Of a stretch of DNA of 64,000 nt, positions 16,800 to 25,747 are shown one piece after another; the stretch's first letter is position 1; each line of letters starts with the position of its first letter. Made by a program: the position numbers and the translations under genes. The notes below the pieces were generated by a model that was not told where the DNA came from, searched no databases, and worked only from the letters and a program-made list of their open reading frames with translations. Source of the stretch: an uncultured Clostridia bacterium (GTDB lineage Bacteria > Bacillota > Clostridia > UMGS1810). The stretch lies in NCBI GenBank assembly GCA_934463115.1, contig CAKSIN010000012.1, positions 11,415 through 75,414 of the forward strand. Direction: 5' to 3'.

Positions 16800-17729
16800 A
16801 TGAATCATATTACACAAACTGTTACAACGCAGGTTGCAATAATGTTTATACTTATCATCACCGGTTACATTATGTCAAAAAGGGGACTGATTACAAAATC
16901 GGGTGCAGCGGACATGTCGAATATACTTCTGACGCTTGTAACACCGTGTGTGCTTATAAATGCATACCAGACAGATATTGAGTACAGTATGATAAAAACT
17001 CTTTTATATTCTTTCGCGGCAAGTATTGTACTACATGCTGTGATGATAGTTTTATCAACATCAATATACAAATTACAAAAAGATACGGAAAAAAGGAAAA
17101 TCAACACGTTTTCGGCAATATATTCCAATTGCGGATTTATGGGTATTCCGCTTTTGCAGGCCTCACTCGGCAGCAGGGGAGTATTTTACGGTTCGGCATA
17201 TCTCGCGATATTCAACTGTATTGTCTGGACGCACGGTAAAAACATGTTTGATAAGTCGTCCGGCAGACCGGATATTAAAAAACTTATTCTGAATCCCGGA
17301 ATAATAGGAACTGTCCTTGCAATGGCACTGTATTTCGGCAATATCAGACTGCCAAAATTTGCCGCTATGGCCGTTGACTATACAGCTGGACTTAATACTC
17401 CGCTTGCAATGCTTCTGCTCGGAAACTTTCTTGCCAGAGCAAATGCGATTAAGGCAATGAAAAATATTCAGATATATATTGTTTCGCTGCTGCGGCTTAT
17501 ACTTTTTCCGCTACTTGCTGTTGTAGCATTTAAATTTATTAATGCCGATAAATCAATGGCACTTGCGCTGATAACCGGCATATCGTGCCCGACAGCAACG
17601 ATTGCAGCACTCTTTGCCGAAAAGTTCAACTCTGATTCTGCATATGCTTCACAAATTGCAGCGATTACAACACTGTTTTCAATGATAACGATACCGCTGA
17701 TTGTTCGACTTGCAGCACTATTGCTGTAG
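16800..17729 (+). CDS. AEC-family (auxin efflux carrier-like) permease
   Basis: 309 residues from ATG at 16800, chosen for the AGAGGTG site about 8 bases upstream; an open extension into cls has no site. Ten hydrophobic segments in two groups of five, with the family pattern NILLTLVTPCVLINAY in the first half and TPLAMLLLGNFLARA in the middle. AEC proteins are secondary carriers, in bacteria often for malate, lactate or other organic acids. The substrate is unknown here. The gene follows cls by 61 bases without a visible terminator, so read-through from the cls promoter is likely. It precedes the exonuclease-like pair by 36 bases. Confidence 0.85.
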   Translation: MNHITQTVTTQVAIMFILIITGYIMSKRGLITKSGAADMSNILLTLVTPCVLINAYQTDIEYSMIKTLLYSFAASIVLHAVMIVLSTSIYKLQKDTEKRKINTFSAIYSNCGFMGIPLLQASLGSRGVFYGSAYLAIFNCIVWTHGKNMFDKSSGRPDIKKLILNPGIIGTVLAMALYFGNIRLPKFAAMAVDYTAGLNTPLAMLLLGNFLARANAIKAMKNIQIYIVSLLRLILFPLLAVVAFKFINADKSMALALITGISCPTATIAALFAEKFNSDSAYASQIAAITTLFSMITIPLIVRLAALLL

Positions 17730-17765
17730 CATTCTTTCGGTTATTAAATATGGAGGAATTGATAA

Positions 17766-18848
17766 ATGAAATCTGTCCGCTTTCTTCACATATCCGATTG
17801 TCATCTTGAAAGTCACTTTTCGGATTTGCCGCCGGATAAGGCTGCCCTGCGCAGAGAAGAGCAGCTTTTGACATTCAAAAATATTCTCGATAAATTCTCA
17901 GACGCCGATGTGGTACTCATGGCCGGAGATTTGTTTGACGGCGAGTGTTCCGAGTATACCGTAATTTATTTATGTAAACTATTTTCCGAGCACTCCGAAT
18001 CTCATTTTTTTATCTGCGGCGGGAATCACGATTCGCTGAAATCATCATGCATGCATCTGCTTGCGAAAAATATTCCCGATAACGTAACACTGTTCGGAGA
18101 AACAATGCAATGTGTACATATGGACAATGTATGTATATACGGCGCAAGTTTCGTTGACACTCATATGTATTCATCGCTGCTCAGCGGATTTCGTGCCGAA
18201 AATACGGACAACATAAACATAATGGTTATGCACGGGGAGATTGGAAAAAGCGGAATGTATAACCCAATTACGGAAAATGAAATATCTGATAGCGGATTGG
18301 ATTATCTTGCCCTTGGACACAGACATGGCTTTTCGGGTATACAAAAGAGCGGTGATACTCATTATTCATATTCCGGGATATCGGAACCGACAGGCTTTGA
18401 TGAATGCGGCGAATGCGGTGTTGTATACGGAACAATATCGAAGAGGGGTATATCGGCAAAGTTTTACCCTGTTTCAAAACGAAAATACCACAAAATTGAA
18501 ATTGATATATCCGATATGCATACAAATTCTGAAATTGCTGCAAAATTCAATAATATATCGGATGAAACTGACCTATACAGCGTACAGCTTTACGGGAGGC
18601 GGAAAACCGGATTCATTCCGGACATTAATTTGTGCAAAAGTCTTTCGTCGGCTTTTTGGGTTGAATTTTACGATACGAGCGAAAATGAAGTCGATATTAC
18701 AGAATTTACGAACGAAAAAAGTCTGAGAGGATATAGTGTCAAGATACTCCAATCCATGCAAAGCCAAAATAAATTCATCGACGATGCGCAATATATTGCT
18801 GTCCGGAATATTTTGACAGAAATGTTTTTCGGAGGTGACACACCGTGA
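17766..18848 (+). CDS. SbcD/YhaO-like metallophosphoesterase, DNA repair exonuclease subunit
   Basis: 360 residues. Calcineurin-like motifs in order: HISDCHLES (residues 9-17), AGDLFDG, GGNHDSL, VMHGE and LGHRHGF, all metal ligands present. Together these match SbcD/Mre11-type nucleases and in particular the YhaO group. A C-terminal region of about 130 residues would be the capping and partner-binding part. The stop overlaps the GTG start of the ATPase gene by four bases, as expected for a nuclease-ATPase complex. GGAGG precedes the ATG. Role inferred: end processing of double-strand breaks or hairpin cleavage with the ATPase partner. Confidence 0.82.
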   Translation: MKSVRFLHISDCHLESHFSDLPPDKAALRREEQLLTFKNILDKFSDADVVLMAGDLFDGECSEYTVIYLCKLFSEHSESHFFICGGNHDSLKSSCMHLLAKNIPDNVTLFGETMQCVHMDNVCIYGASFVDTHMYSSLLSGFRAENTDNINIMVMHGEIGKSGMYNPITENEISDSGLDYLALGHRHGFSGIQKSGDTHYSYSGISEPTGFDECGECGVVYGTISKRGISAKFYPVSKRKYHKIEIDISDMHTNSEIAAKFNNISDETDLYSVQLYGRRKTGFIPDINLCKSLSSAFWVEFYDTSENEVDITEFTNEKSLRGYSVKILQSMQSQNKFIDDAQYIAVRNILTEMFFGGDTP

Positions 18849-20470
18849 TAATATGTGAAGCAAATATTCATAATTTCGGAAAACTGCATGATGAGAAATA
18901 CATTTTTTGTGACGGTATTAATCTTATTTACGGTCCAAATGAATCGGGCAAGACCACGCTTTTTCAATTTATAAAATTTATTTTGTACGGTTCGAAGGAG
19001 ACGCGTTCAAAATCCGCTATACCGGTGAGACAAAAATACTTTTCCCATAATGCCGATATTATTGGCGGAAATATTATTATAGAGCATTCAAATATAAAAT
19101 ATTGCATAGAGCGGTTTTATTCACCACAATACAACAAAATTACCGTGACGGATATATCAGTCGGGAAAGAGGTAACTGATTCGGATATTTTATCTTCGCC
19201 CGGAAAATATTTTATCGGGATGAACAGCGATGTATTCTCAAATACATGTTTTTTGTCGGATATCAGCGCAAAGGTTACACCGGATAAAAAAGGTGAAATA
19301 ATCAGCAGTCTTGCATGCGGCAATCGTTACGAAGAAAATACATATATTAATGTCAGTAATAGGTTAAAAGAAAAAATAAGCATTCTCTCATCCGACAGGC
19401 GCAAGGATTCTCGTCTGTCAGAATTAACCGAACAGATAACCGCCCTTGAAAACAAATACACAGACACTGAACAAAACATTTTAAAAATCAAGGAGTGTTC
19501 TGCGACTCTTTCACAGCGAAACAATTATTTAAACAAACTTTTGGATGAAATATCTGCATTAAAATCGGCATATAGCGATAAAAAGCAGCGTGCAGTAAAG
19601 TACACCGGCTCCGATACATCGGTCGTAATCGGTTATACATTGGGAATTGCTGCTATTGCTGCCGCATTGATATTCGCTTGTTTCAGACCATTAAATTTTA
19701 CGGTGAATACAGCTGTCTTGGTATGTCTGATAGCCATTGCGTGTATATGTTTTGCCGTTGCAAACAATAAAAAAAGAAAAAAATGTGTCGAAAATTCAAT
19801 TAATGACTTTACAATTTCCGATAATGATGATAAAATAAAAGAGTTGACGGAAGAGTATAATATTTTATGTGCTCAAATTGCAAACGATACGGCGGCATGT
19901 AAAAATCTGAATTTATTATACGAGGAAAGAGACAGAGCGAAACGTGAACTCGAATATGCACGCGAAGAGTATGAAAATATCGTACAAGAGTTAAATGCAC
20001 TGAATATTGCTAAAACTATCGTAAAAAAAGCATATGATCAGCTTCAAAGTGAATTTTCACCTGCGCTGTCGGATAAAGCTGCTGTAATTTTTTCGGAAAT
20101 CACCGAAAACAGTGAATATTCAAAATCGGTTACCGATGATGAATTTAATGCGAAAATTTATAACGGATTTTCATTCAGCGATATCCGTACATACAGCCGG
20201 GGAACATATGAACAGTTCTACTTTTCACTCCGATATGCTTTAGTCGGATTGCTGGAACATGAAAGTACACTGCCAGTATTTTTTGACGATGCATTTTCGT
20301 CATATGATGACACAAGACTTTGCAGAACGCTTGATTTTCTCTGTTCCGAGCGCTGCAAGAGACAAATATTTATTTCATCGTGTCACGCACGCGAATATTT
20401 GTATTTTAGAAATCTGAATATTAATATAATTGATTTAACTGTTGAAAGGAATGGTAACAATGGCTGCTAA
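18845..20470 (+). CDS. Short SbcC/YhaN-like ATPase with central membrane segments
   Basis: 541 residues from GTG at 18845, with GGAGGTG upstream. Walker A GPNESGKTT is at residues 30-38. Then comes a coiled-coil stretch (about 170-250), two strongly hydrophobic segments (about 258-312: VVIGYTLGIAAIAAALIF and AVLVCLIAIACICFAV), a returning coiled coil, and the ABC-type signature SRGTYEQFYFSLRYAL near 451 with Walker B LPVFFDDAFSS near 478. SbcC, Rad50 and YhaN are usually about 900-1200 residues; here the arms are very short and the apex is replaced by a hydrophobic hairpin, so the complex may be membrane-attached. Partner is the preceding metallophosphoesterase. The stop lies 11 bases inside the next gene. 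Confidence 0.78.
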   Translation: MIICEANIHNFGKLHDEKYIFCDGINLIYGPNESGKTTLFQFIKFILYGSKETRSKSAIPVRQKYFSHNADIIGGNIIIEHSNIKYCIERFYSPQYNKITVTDISVGKEVTDSDILSSPGKYFIGMNSDVFSNTCFLSDISAKVTPDKKGEIISSLACGNRYEENTYINVSNRLKEKISILSSDRRKDSRLSELTEQITALENKYTDTEQNILKIKECSATLSQRNNYLNKLLDEISALKSAYSDKKQRAVKYTGSDTSVVIGYTLGIAAIAAALIFACFRPLNFTVNTAVLVCLIAIACICFAVANNKKRKKCVENSINDFTISDNDDKIKELTEEYNILCAQIANDTAACKNLNLLYEERDRAKRELEYAREEYENIVQELNALNIAKTIVKKAYDQLQSEFSPALSDKAAVIFSEITENSEYSKSVTDDEFNAKIYNGFSFSDIRTYSRGTYEQFYFSLRYALVGLLEHESTLPVFFDDAFSSYDDTRLCRTLDFLCSERCKRQIFISSCHAREYLYFRNLNINIIDLTVERNGNNGC

Positions 20471-20822
20471 TGTTGGTTTTGATTTGGTAAAAGGTACAAT
20501 CACTATCGAAAATGATGTTATTGCAAAAATGGCCGGATATATAGCTACCGGCTGCTATGGCGTTGTGGGGATGGCATATCGTTCACGCTCGGATGAGTTT
20601 GCAAGTCTCTTGAAAAAGGATAACCTTACAAAAGGGATAAAGGTGGCTGTTTCCGACAAAAGAATTACGCTCGATATGCATGTAATAGTTGAGTACGGCG
20701 TAAATATAAACGCAGTGTGCGCAAGTATTATCAACAACGTTAAATATCAGGTAAACAAAATGACCGGACTTGATGTCGAAACCGTCAATGTTTTTGTTGA
20801 AGGCTTTCGTGTGCAGGAATAA
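20460..20822 (+). CDS. Asp23/Gls24 family protein (YloU-like)
   Basis: 120 residues from ATG at 20460, preceded by GAAAGGAA; the gene begins inside the last codons of the ATPase. The domain is typical of Asp23/DUF322: GTITIENDVIAKMAGYIAT, CYGVVGMA, VSDKRITLDMHVIVEYG, and a closing VNVFVEGFRV. In Firmicutes the gene is regularly placed just upstream of fakA and recG, as here. Asp23 proteins associate with the membrane in staphylococci and influence cell-envelope stress; the YloU biochemical role is not settled. No membrane segment of its own. Confidence 0.9.
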   Translation: MAANVGFDLVKGTITIENDVIAKMAGYIATGCYGVVGMAYRSRSDEFASLLKKDNLTKGIKVAVSDKRITLDMHVIVEYGVNINAVCASIINNVKYQVNKMTGLDVETVNVFVEGFRVQE

Positions 20823-20836
20823 GAGGTGACTGACAG

Positions 20837-22483
20837 ATGCGAGAAATTAACTGCAAAATATTTTGCGACATGATTTATTCTGCCGCTGCCAATTTATCTA
20901 ACCATAGGTCGGAAGTTGATAACATGAATGTTTTCCCTGTTCCGGACGGTGATACAGGTACCAATATGTCTATGACAATCGATGCCTGCGAAAACGCTGT
21001 GGCACAGTCTGACCAAAAGGATATATCATCTGTTGCCAAAACTGTTGCAGACGCAGCACTCAGAGGAGCACGCGGAAATTCCGGTGTTATATTGTCACAG
21101 TTGCTGCGCGGCATACAAAAATCCGTTTCCGGCAAATCGGTGCTTAACTGCCTTGATATTTCAAGAGCGGTTCAGCATGCGGCGCGTTCTGCGTACAAAG
21201 CTGTAATGAAACCTACTGAAGGAACAATTTTGACAGTTGCACGCAAAATGTCGGAATGTGCCAAACAGTATGAGTCGGATTTTGACGATGTTGCGGATTT
21301 CGCAGCAGTAATTGTTAAAGCCGGGAATGACGCACTTGCCCAAACACCAAACATGCTCCGTCAGCTTAAAGAAGCAGGTGTTGTAGATTCCGGCGGTCAG
21401 GGGCTTATGTATATTGCAGAAGGTGCGCTTGGCGTGCTTGTTGACGGAAACATCGTGCAGCGTATGCAAAAAAATGTTTCGACAACCAAGGTACCCGCTG
21501 CCGGTGTCGATATTGATAATCTTAAATATCAGTACTGCACCGAATGCATCGTTGAAAAAAATGATAAAAACGCTGATGCTTTTTCGTTCAAGATGAAGCT
21601 TGAACCAATAGGTGACAGCATGGTTGTTGTTGATGATGATGAAGTTATTAAAGTTCACATCCACACAAACACACCCGATTTTGTCTTAAATGAGGCACTT
21701 AAACTCGGTGAATTGTACAGTGTAAAAATTGAGAATATGAAGCTTCAGCACAGCAATATTATAATGAATTCCGAAAAAGCCACCGGAAAGACGGCCGAGG
21801 TTCCAAAGAAAAACGATGAACCGAAAAAGAAATACGGTTTTGTAAGCGTTGCAGTGGGCGACGGAATAGAATCGACATTTACTTCGCTCGGTGTTGACCG
21901 CATAATCAAAGGCGGACAGACGATGAATCCCAGTACCGATGATATTCTCAGCGCCGTTATGTCTGTAAATGCGGAAAATGTGTATATTTTCCCAAATAAC
22001 AAAAACATTATTATGGCTTCGCAACAGGCAGCCGAGCTGTGCGAAAAAAGTGTTTTCGTTATACCTACAGTGAGCATGATGCAGGCTATGACATGTATGT
22101 TTGAATTTGACGAGGATGCGTCACCCGAGGATAACTGTGCGAATATGAAAGACGCTATCGGCAATGTCAAATCGGCTCAACTGACATATGCAGTCCGCGA
22201 CACGGTAGTAGACGGCAAGGAAATTCACCCCGGGGATATTTTGGGAATGGTCGAAGGTAAGATAACCGAAGTCGGAAAAAGCATTAACGATACTGTTATC
22301 AAAACGCTTTCATCCGCAGTAGATGATGATTCGTCGGTAATAACTCTCTTTTACGGTGACGAAATAAGCGAAAATGATGCCGACGCACTCAAACTTATGA
22401 TAGAGAGCGAATTTGATGATTGCGAAGTATTTATGCATTTTGGCGGACAGCCGGTGTATTACTATCTGATTTCGGTTGAATAA
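20837..22483 (+). CDS. fakA: Fatty acid kinase catalytic subunit FakA (DhaK/DhaL-like, YloV)
   Basis: 548 residues. The N-terminal DhaL-type ATP-binding domain has NVFPVPDGDTGTNM (metal-binding aspartates) and GARGNSGVILSQLLRG; the central linker and C-terminal FakA domain (YGFVSVAVGDGI ... NNKNIIMASQQAAE) complete the family. FakA phosphorylates fatty acids held by a FakB (DegV) protein to acyl phosphates for phospholipid synthesis; no fakB is in the window. AGAGGTG precedes the ATG, 14 bases after asp23. The motifs needed for ATP binding are intact. Confidence 0.92.
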   Translation: MREINCKIFCDMIYSAAANLSNHRSEVDNMNVFPVPDGDTGTNMSMTIDACENAVAQSDQKDISSVAKTVADAALRGARGNSGVILSQLLRGIQKSVSGKSVLNCLDISRAVQHAARSAYKAVMKPTEGTILTVARKMSECAKQYESDFDDVADFAAVIVKAGNDALAQTPNMLRQLKEAGVVDSGGQGLMYIAEGALGVLVDGNIVQRMQKNVSTTKVPAAGVDIDNLKYQYCTECIVEKNDKNADAFSFKMKLEPIGDSMVVVDDDEVIKVHIHTNTPDFVLNEALKLGELYSVKIENMKLQHSNIIMNSEKATGKTAEVPKKNDEPKKKYGFVSVAVGDGIESTFTSLGVDRIIKGGQTMNPSTDDILSAVMSVNAENVYIFPNNKNIIMASQQAAELCEKSVFVIPTVSMMQAMTCMFEFDEDASPEDNCANMKDAIGNVKSAQLTYAVRDTVVDGKEIHPGDILGMVEGKITEVGKSINDTVIKTLSSAVDDDSSVITLFYGDEISENDADALKLMIESEFDDCEVFMHFGGQPVYYYLISVE

Positions 22484-22492
22484 TAAATTATC

Positions 22493-24562
22493 ATGGATAT
22501 CATAGAGGAATATATAAACAAAATTGAAAAGCCTATAGAAAGTATAAAAGGAGTTGGCTCCAAAAAGTCAGCTCTTTTTGCTAAGCTCGGAATACATACT
22601 ATCGGCGAACTTGTACACTTTTTTCCGAGAAGCTATGACGATCGCAGCAAAATATACACTGTTTCGGACGCACCAAATGATGCGGCATGCTGTGTAAGAG
22701 CAACCGTTATCCGGAATGTTACGGAAAGGAATGTAAAAAAAGGCATTACTCTGTACATTGCAACCGCAGCCGATAAAACCGGAAGTCTGACAGTAAAATG
22801 GTTTTCATCGCCATATAATCGCGGCGCACTCAAGCGCGGAGCGGAATATATTTTTTACGGCACATTAAAACCCGATTCCGGTTTATCGCGTTCGATGGAT
22901 ATCAGACTTTTTGAACCGCCCGATGTAAATTCCGAAACCGGAAAAATTATACCGATATACCCTTCAACAGCCGGATTAACACAAAAGGATATACGTAAGT
23001 TTATATGTTCCGCCCTGGATGAATTGGGCATTATTCCGGACACACTGCCAAATGATTTGCTATTCTCACACCGATTGAAAAGCAAAGATTTTGCAATACG
23101 AAATATTCATTTTCCACAGTCGGAATATTCATATGCAGAAGCAAAAAAACGTTTGTCATTTGAAGAGTTATTTGTTTTGTCAATTACACTTGGTCTGATA
23201 AAAAATTCAAAAATCAAGCACACGGATATAGTTGCAAAAAATGTTAAAATTACATCCGAATTCGCCGCAACACTTCCGTTTGAATTAACCGCAGACCAGA
23301 AAAAGTGCGTAAATGACATTTGTGCCGATTTAAAAAGCGGCAGACCGATGAACAGGCTGCTACAGGGTGATGTCGGAAGCGGAAAAACCGCCGTTGCCGC
23401 ATGTGCGGCATATGTAATGAGTAAGAACGGCTATCAGACCGCTCTTATGGCGCCGACCGAAATACTTGCTTCTCAACACTACAAAACCCTATGTTCATTT
23501 TTTGCCGAATCGGATATTAATATTAAATTACTTACCGGTTCATCTTCCGGCAAAGGTAATATTCTTTCATCGCTCAAAGACGGCTCATGTGATGTCGTTG
23601 TGGGTACGCATGCGCTTATTGAAAAGAAGGTTGAATTTGCAAATCTTGGTCTTTGCATAACGGATGAACAGCACAGATTCGGAGTTCGCCAGCGTTCAGA
23701 CTTAATGCACGGTACAAAATATCCTCATGTTCTTGTCATGAGTGCCACACCGATACCGAGGACATTGTCGCTGATTTTATACGGTGACCTTGATTTATCG
23801 GTTATAAAAACATCTCCAAAGGGCAGACTGCCTGTAGAAACCTTTTTTGTCGGCAGCGGCATGCATGAGAGAATATATTCTTTTATGAAAGAAAATATAT
23901 CCTCAGGACATCAATGCTTTGTTGTATGTCCGCTTGTTGAGGAATCCGAGAATCTTGACGCCAGTTCAAGCACGGAAGTATACAAGAAACTCACAGAAGT
24001 GTTTGGAAATGAAAATGTGGCGCTTATCCACGGAAAGATGCCGCCGTCTCAAAAGGATGATATTATGAATCGTTTTAAAGACGGTGACTACGATGTCCTT
24101 GTTGCCACAACGGTTATTGAAGTTGGTATAGACATTCCGAATGCAAACATCATCGTGATTGAAAACTCCGAACGGTTTGGTTTATCACAGCTGCATCAGC
24201 TTCGCGGAAGAGTCGGCAGAGGCACAAGCAAATCCTACTGTATACTTGTATCCGACAGCAAGTCGGATGAATGCAGGCAGCGAATGAAAGTTATGTGTTC
24301 TACAAACGACGGATTTAAAATTGCCGAAGAGGATTTACAAATGCGCGGATGCGGAGAATTTTTCGGCACAAGACAACACGGATTGCCGGAACTTAAGATT
24401 GCAAACATATTTGAAAATCCGTCAGAGCTTGCAGATATACGCAAATTATGTGATGATATTCTGAAAAACGATCCGAACCTGGATGATAAAGCATACAGAT
24501 ATGTAAAAGCCCGAGCCGAAAATATTATTGAAAGCAGCGATTCGATAAGTGTTTTAAATTAG
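22493..24562 (+). CDS. recG: ATP-dependent DNA helicase RecG
   Basis: 689 residues, normal for RecG. An N-terminal wedge/OB domain (about 20-160) is followed by superfamily 2 motor domains: Walker A GDVGSGKT near residue 291, motif II DEQH near 390, motif III SATPIPRT, motif VI QLRGRVGRG, and the C-terminal TRB region. It remodels stalled replication forks and branch-migrates Holliday junctions. The start ATG is 10 bases after the fakA stop and has no recognisable ribosome binding site, so expression may depend on translational coupling. Order fakA-recG is conserved in Firmicutes. Confidence 0.97.
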   Translation: MDIIEEYINKIEKPIESIKGVGSKKSALFAKLGIHTIGELVHFFPRSYDDRSKIYTVSDAPNDAACCVRATVIRNVTERNVKKGITLYIATAADKTGSLTVKWFSSPYNRGALKRGAEYIFYGTLKPDSGLSRSMDIRLFEPPDVNSETGKIIPIYPSTAGLTQKDIRKFICSALDELGIIPDTLPNDLLFSHRLKSKDFAIRNIHFPQSEYSYAEAKKRLSFEELFVLSITLGLIKNSKIKHTDIVAKNVKITSEFAATLPFELTADQKKCVNDICADLKSGRPMNRLLQGDVGSGKTAVAACAAYVMSKNGYQTALMAPTEILASQHYKTLCSFFAESDINIKLLTGSSSGKGNILSSLKDGSCDVVVGTHALIEKKVEFANLGLCITDEQHRFGVRQRSDLMHGTKYPHVLVMSATPIPRTLSLILYGDLDLSVIKTSPKGRLPVETFFVGSGMHERIYSFMKENISSGHQCFVVCPLVEESENLDASSSTEVYKKLTEVFGNENVALIHGKMPPSQKDDIMNRFKDGDYDVLVATTVIEVGIDIPNANIIVIENSERFGLSQLHQLRGRVGRGTSKSYCILVSDSKSDECRQRMKVMCSTNDGFKIAEEDLQMRGCGEFFGTRQHGLPELKIANIFENPSELADIRKLCDDILKNDPNLDDKAYRYVKARAENIIESSDSISVLN

Positions 24563-24605
24563 CTCTAATATTACATGAATATAACATTTTGCGAAATTAC
24601 TTTAT

Positions 24606-24635
24606 TTGTTTTGCATTGTGTGTTAAAATTAGAAT
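24606..24635 (+). promoter_or_regulatory. Weak candidate promoter of the prfA operon
   Basis: TTGTTT (24606-24611), 18 bases, TAGAAT (24630-24635) in the 108-base gap between recG and prfA. The match is moderate; no terminator is visible in this gap, so read-through from recG is also possible. Confidence 0.35.
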
Positions 24636-24670
24636 GTGTTTTTGTATATGCAATTATATGAGGTGAACAA

Positions 24671-25747
24671 ATGTTTGATAAACTGTCTTTTATAGAAGAA
24701 CGATTTGCAGAACTTGAGCAAAAGATAAGTGATCCGTCCGTTATTGCCGATCAGGAACTATGGCGCAAGCTTTGCAAAGAACACAGCGACATAACTCCGA
24801 TAGTAAACAAATATCGGGAGTACAAGGGATTAACCGATAATATTTCCGAAGCAAAGGAAATGCTTGCGTCGGGTGAGCTTGACAAGGACGAGAAGTCTAT
24901 GATAGAGGATGAGATAGAAGAGAGCCGCGCCGGGATCGAAAGAGTCAGTGAAGAACTTAAAATTCTTCTTCTGCCCAAAGATCCGAATGATGAAAAGAAC
25001 GTAATAGTTGAAATACGCGGCGGAGCAGGCGGCGATGAAGCGGCGCTTTTTGCGGCTGATTTGCTCAGAATGTATTCTATGTATGCTGAAGCAAAACACT
25101 GGAAAGTTGAAATGCTGAGTGCAAATGCAACCGACATAGGCGGATATAAAGAAGTTTCGTTTGCAATAAACGGTGCCGGTGCATACAGTCGCTTGAAGTT
25201 TGAGAGCGGTGTACATCGCGTTCAGCGAATACCGTCAACGGAATCCGGCGGACGAATACATACATCAACCGTTACGGTTGCTGTTTTGCCCGAGGTTGAA
25301 GATGTCGAGGTTGAAATAAATCAAAATGATTTGAGAATTGATGTTTTCCGTGCCGGCGGGCCCGGAGGACAGTGCGTAAACACAACTGATTCCGCTGTAA
25401 GAATAACACATATTCCCACAGGTGTTGTTGTGTCGTGTCAGGATGAAAAATCTCAGCACAAAAACAAAGATAAAGCTATGAAGATTCTGCGTTCCAGAGT
25501 ATATGATATTTTTATTCAGCAACAGAACGACGCTATAAGTGCAGAACGGAAGAGCCAGGTCGGAACCGGTGACAGAAGTGAACGTATACGCACATACAAT
25601 TATCCGCAGGGACGTGTTACAGATCACAGAATCGGTCTTACACTCCATAAACTTGACGCTGTGCTGAACGGTGACTTAGATGGGATTATAGACGCACTGA
25701 TTACATCGGATCAGAGCGAAAAACTAAAAGTAAGTGATAACAAATGA
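24671..25747 (+). CDS. prfA: Peptide chain release factor 1
   Basis: 358 residues. The tripeptide anticodon region reads IPSTESGGRIHTST with the RF1-type Pro-x-Thr near residues 187-189; the peptidyl-hydrolysis motif GGPGGQ is near 228-233. RF1 releases peptides at UAA and UAG. GAGGTGAAC precedes the ATG. The methyltransferase gene prmC, which modifies the GGQ glutamine and usually follows prfA, is not here; instead tsaC overlaps the prfA stop by four bases. Confidence 0.97.
   Translation: MFDKLSFIEERFAELEQKISDPSVIADQELWRKLCKEHSDITPIVNKYREYKGLTDNISEAKEMLASGELDKDEKSMIEDEIEESRAGIERVSEELKILLLPKDPNDEKNVIVEIRGGAGGDEAALFAADLLRMYSMYAEAKHWKVEMLSANATDIGGYKEVSFAINGAGAYSRLKFESGVHRVQRIPSTESGGRIHTSTVTVAVLPEVEDVEVEINQNDLRIDVFRAGGPGGQCVNTTDSAVRITHIPTGVVVSCQDEKSQHKNKDKAMKILRSRVYDIFIQQQNDAISAERKSQVGTGDRSERIRTYNYPQGRVTDHRIGLTLHKLDAVLNGDLDGIIDALITSDQSEKLKVSDNK

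Noticed and set aside
21161..21664. Minus-strand 167-codon frame inside fakA
   Set aside because: Antisense to a conserved domain, no promoter or ribosome site, odd composition rich in Asn, Ile and Phe typical of shadow frames.
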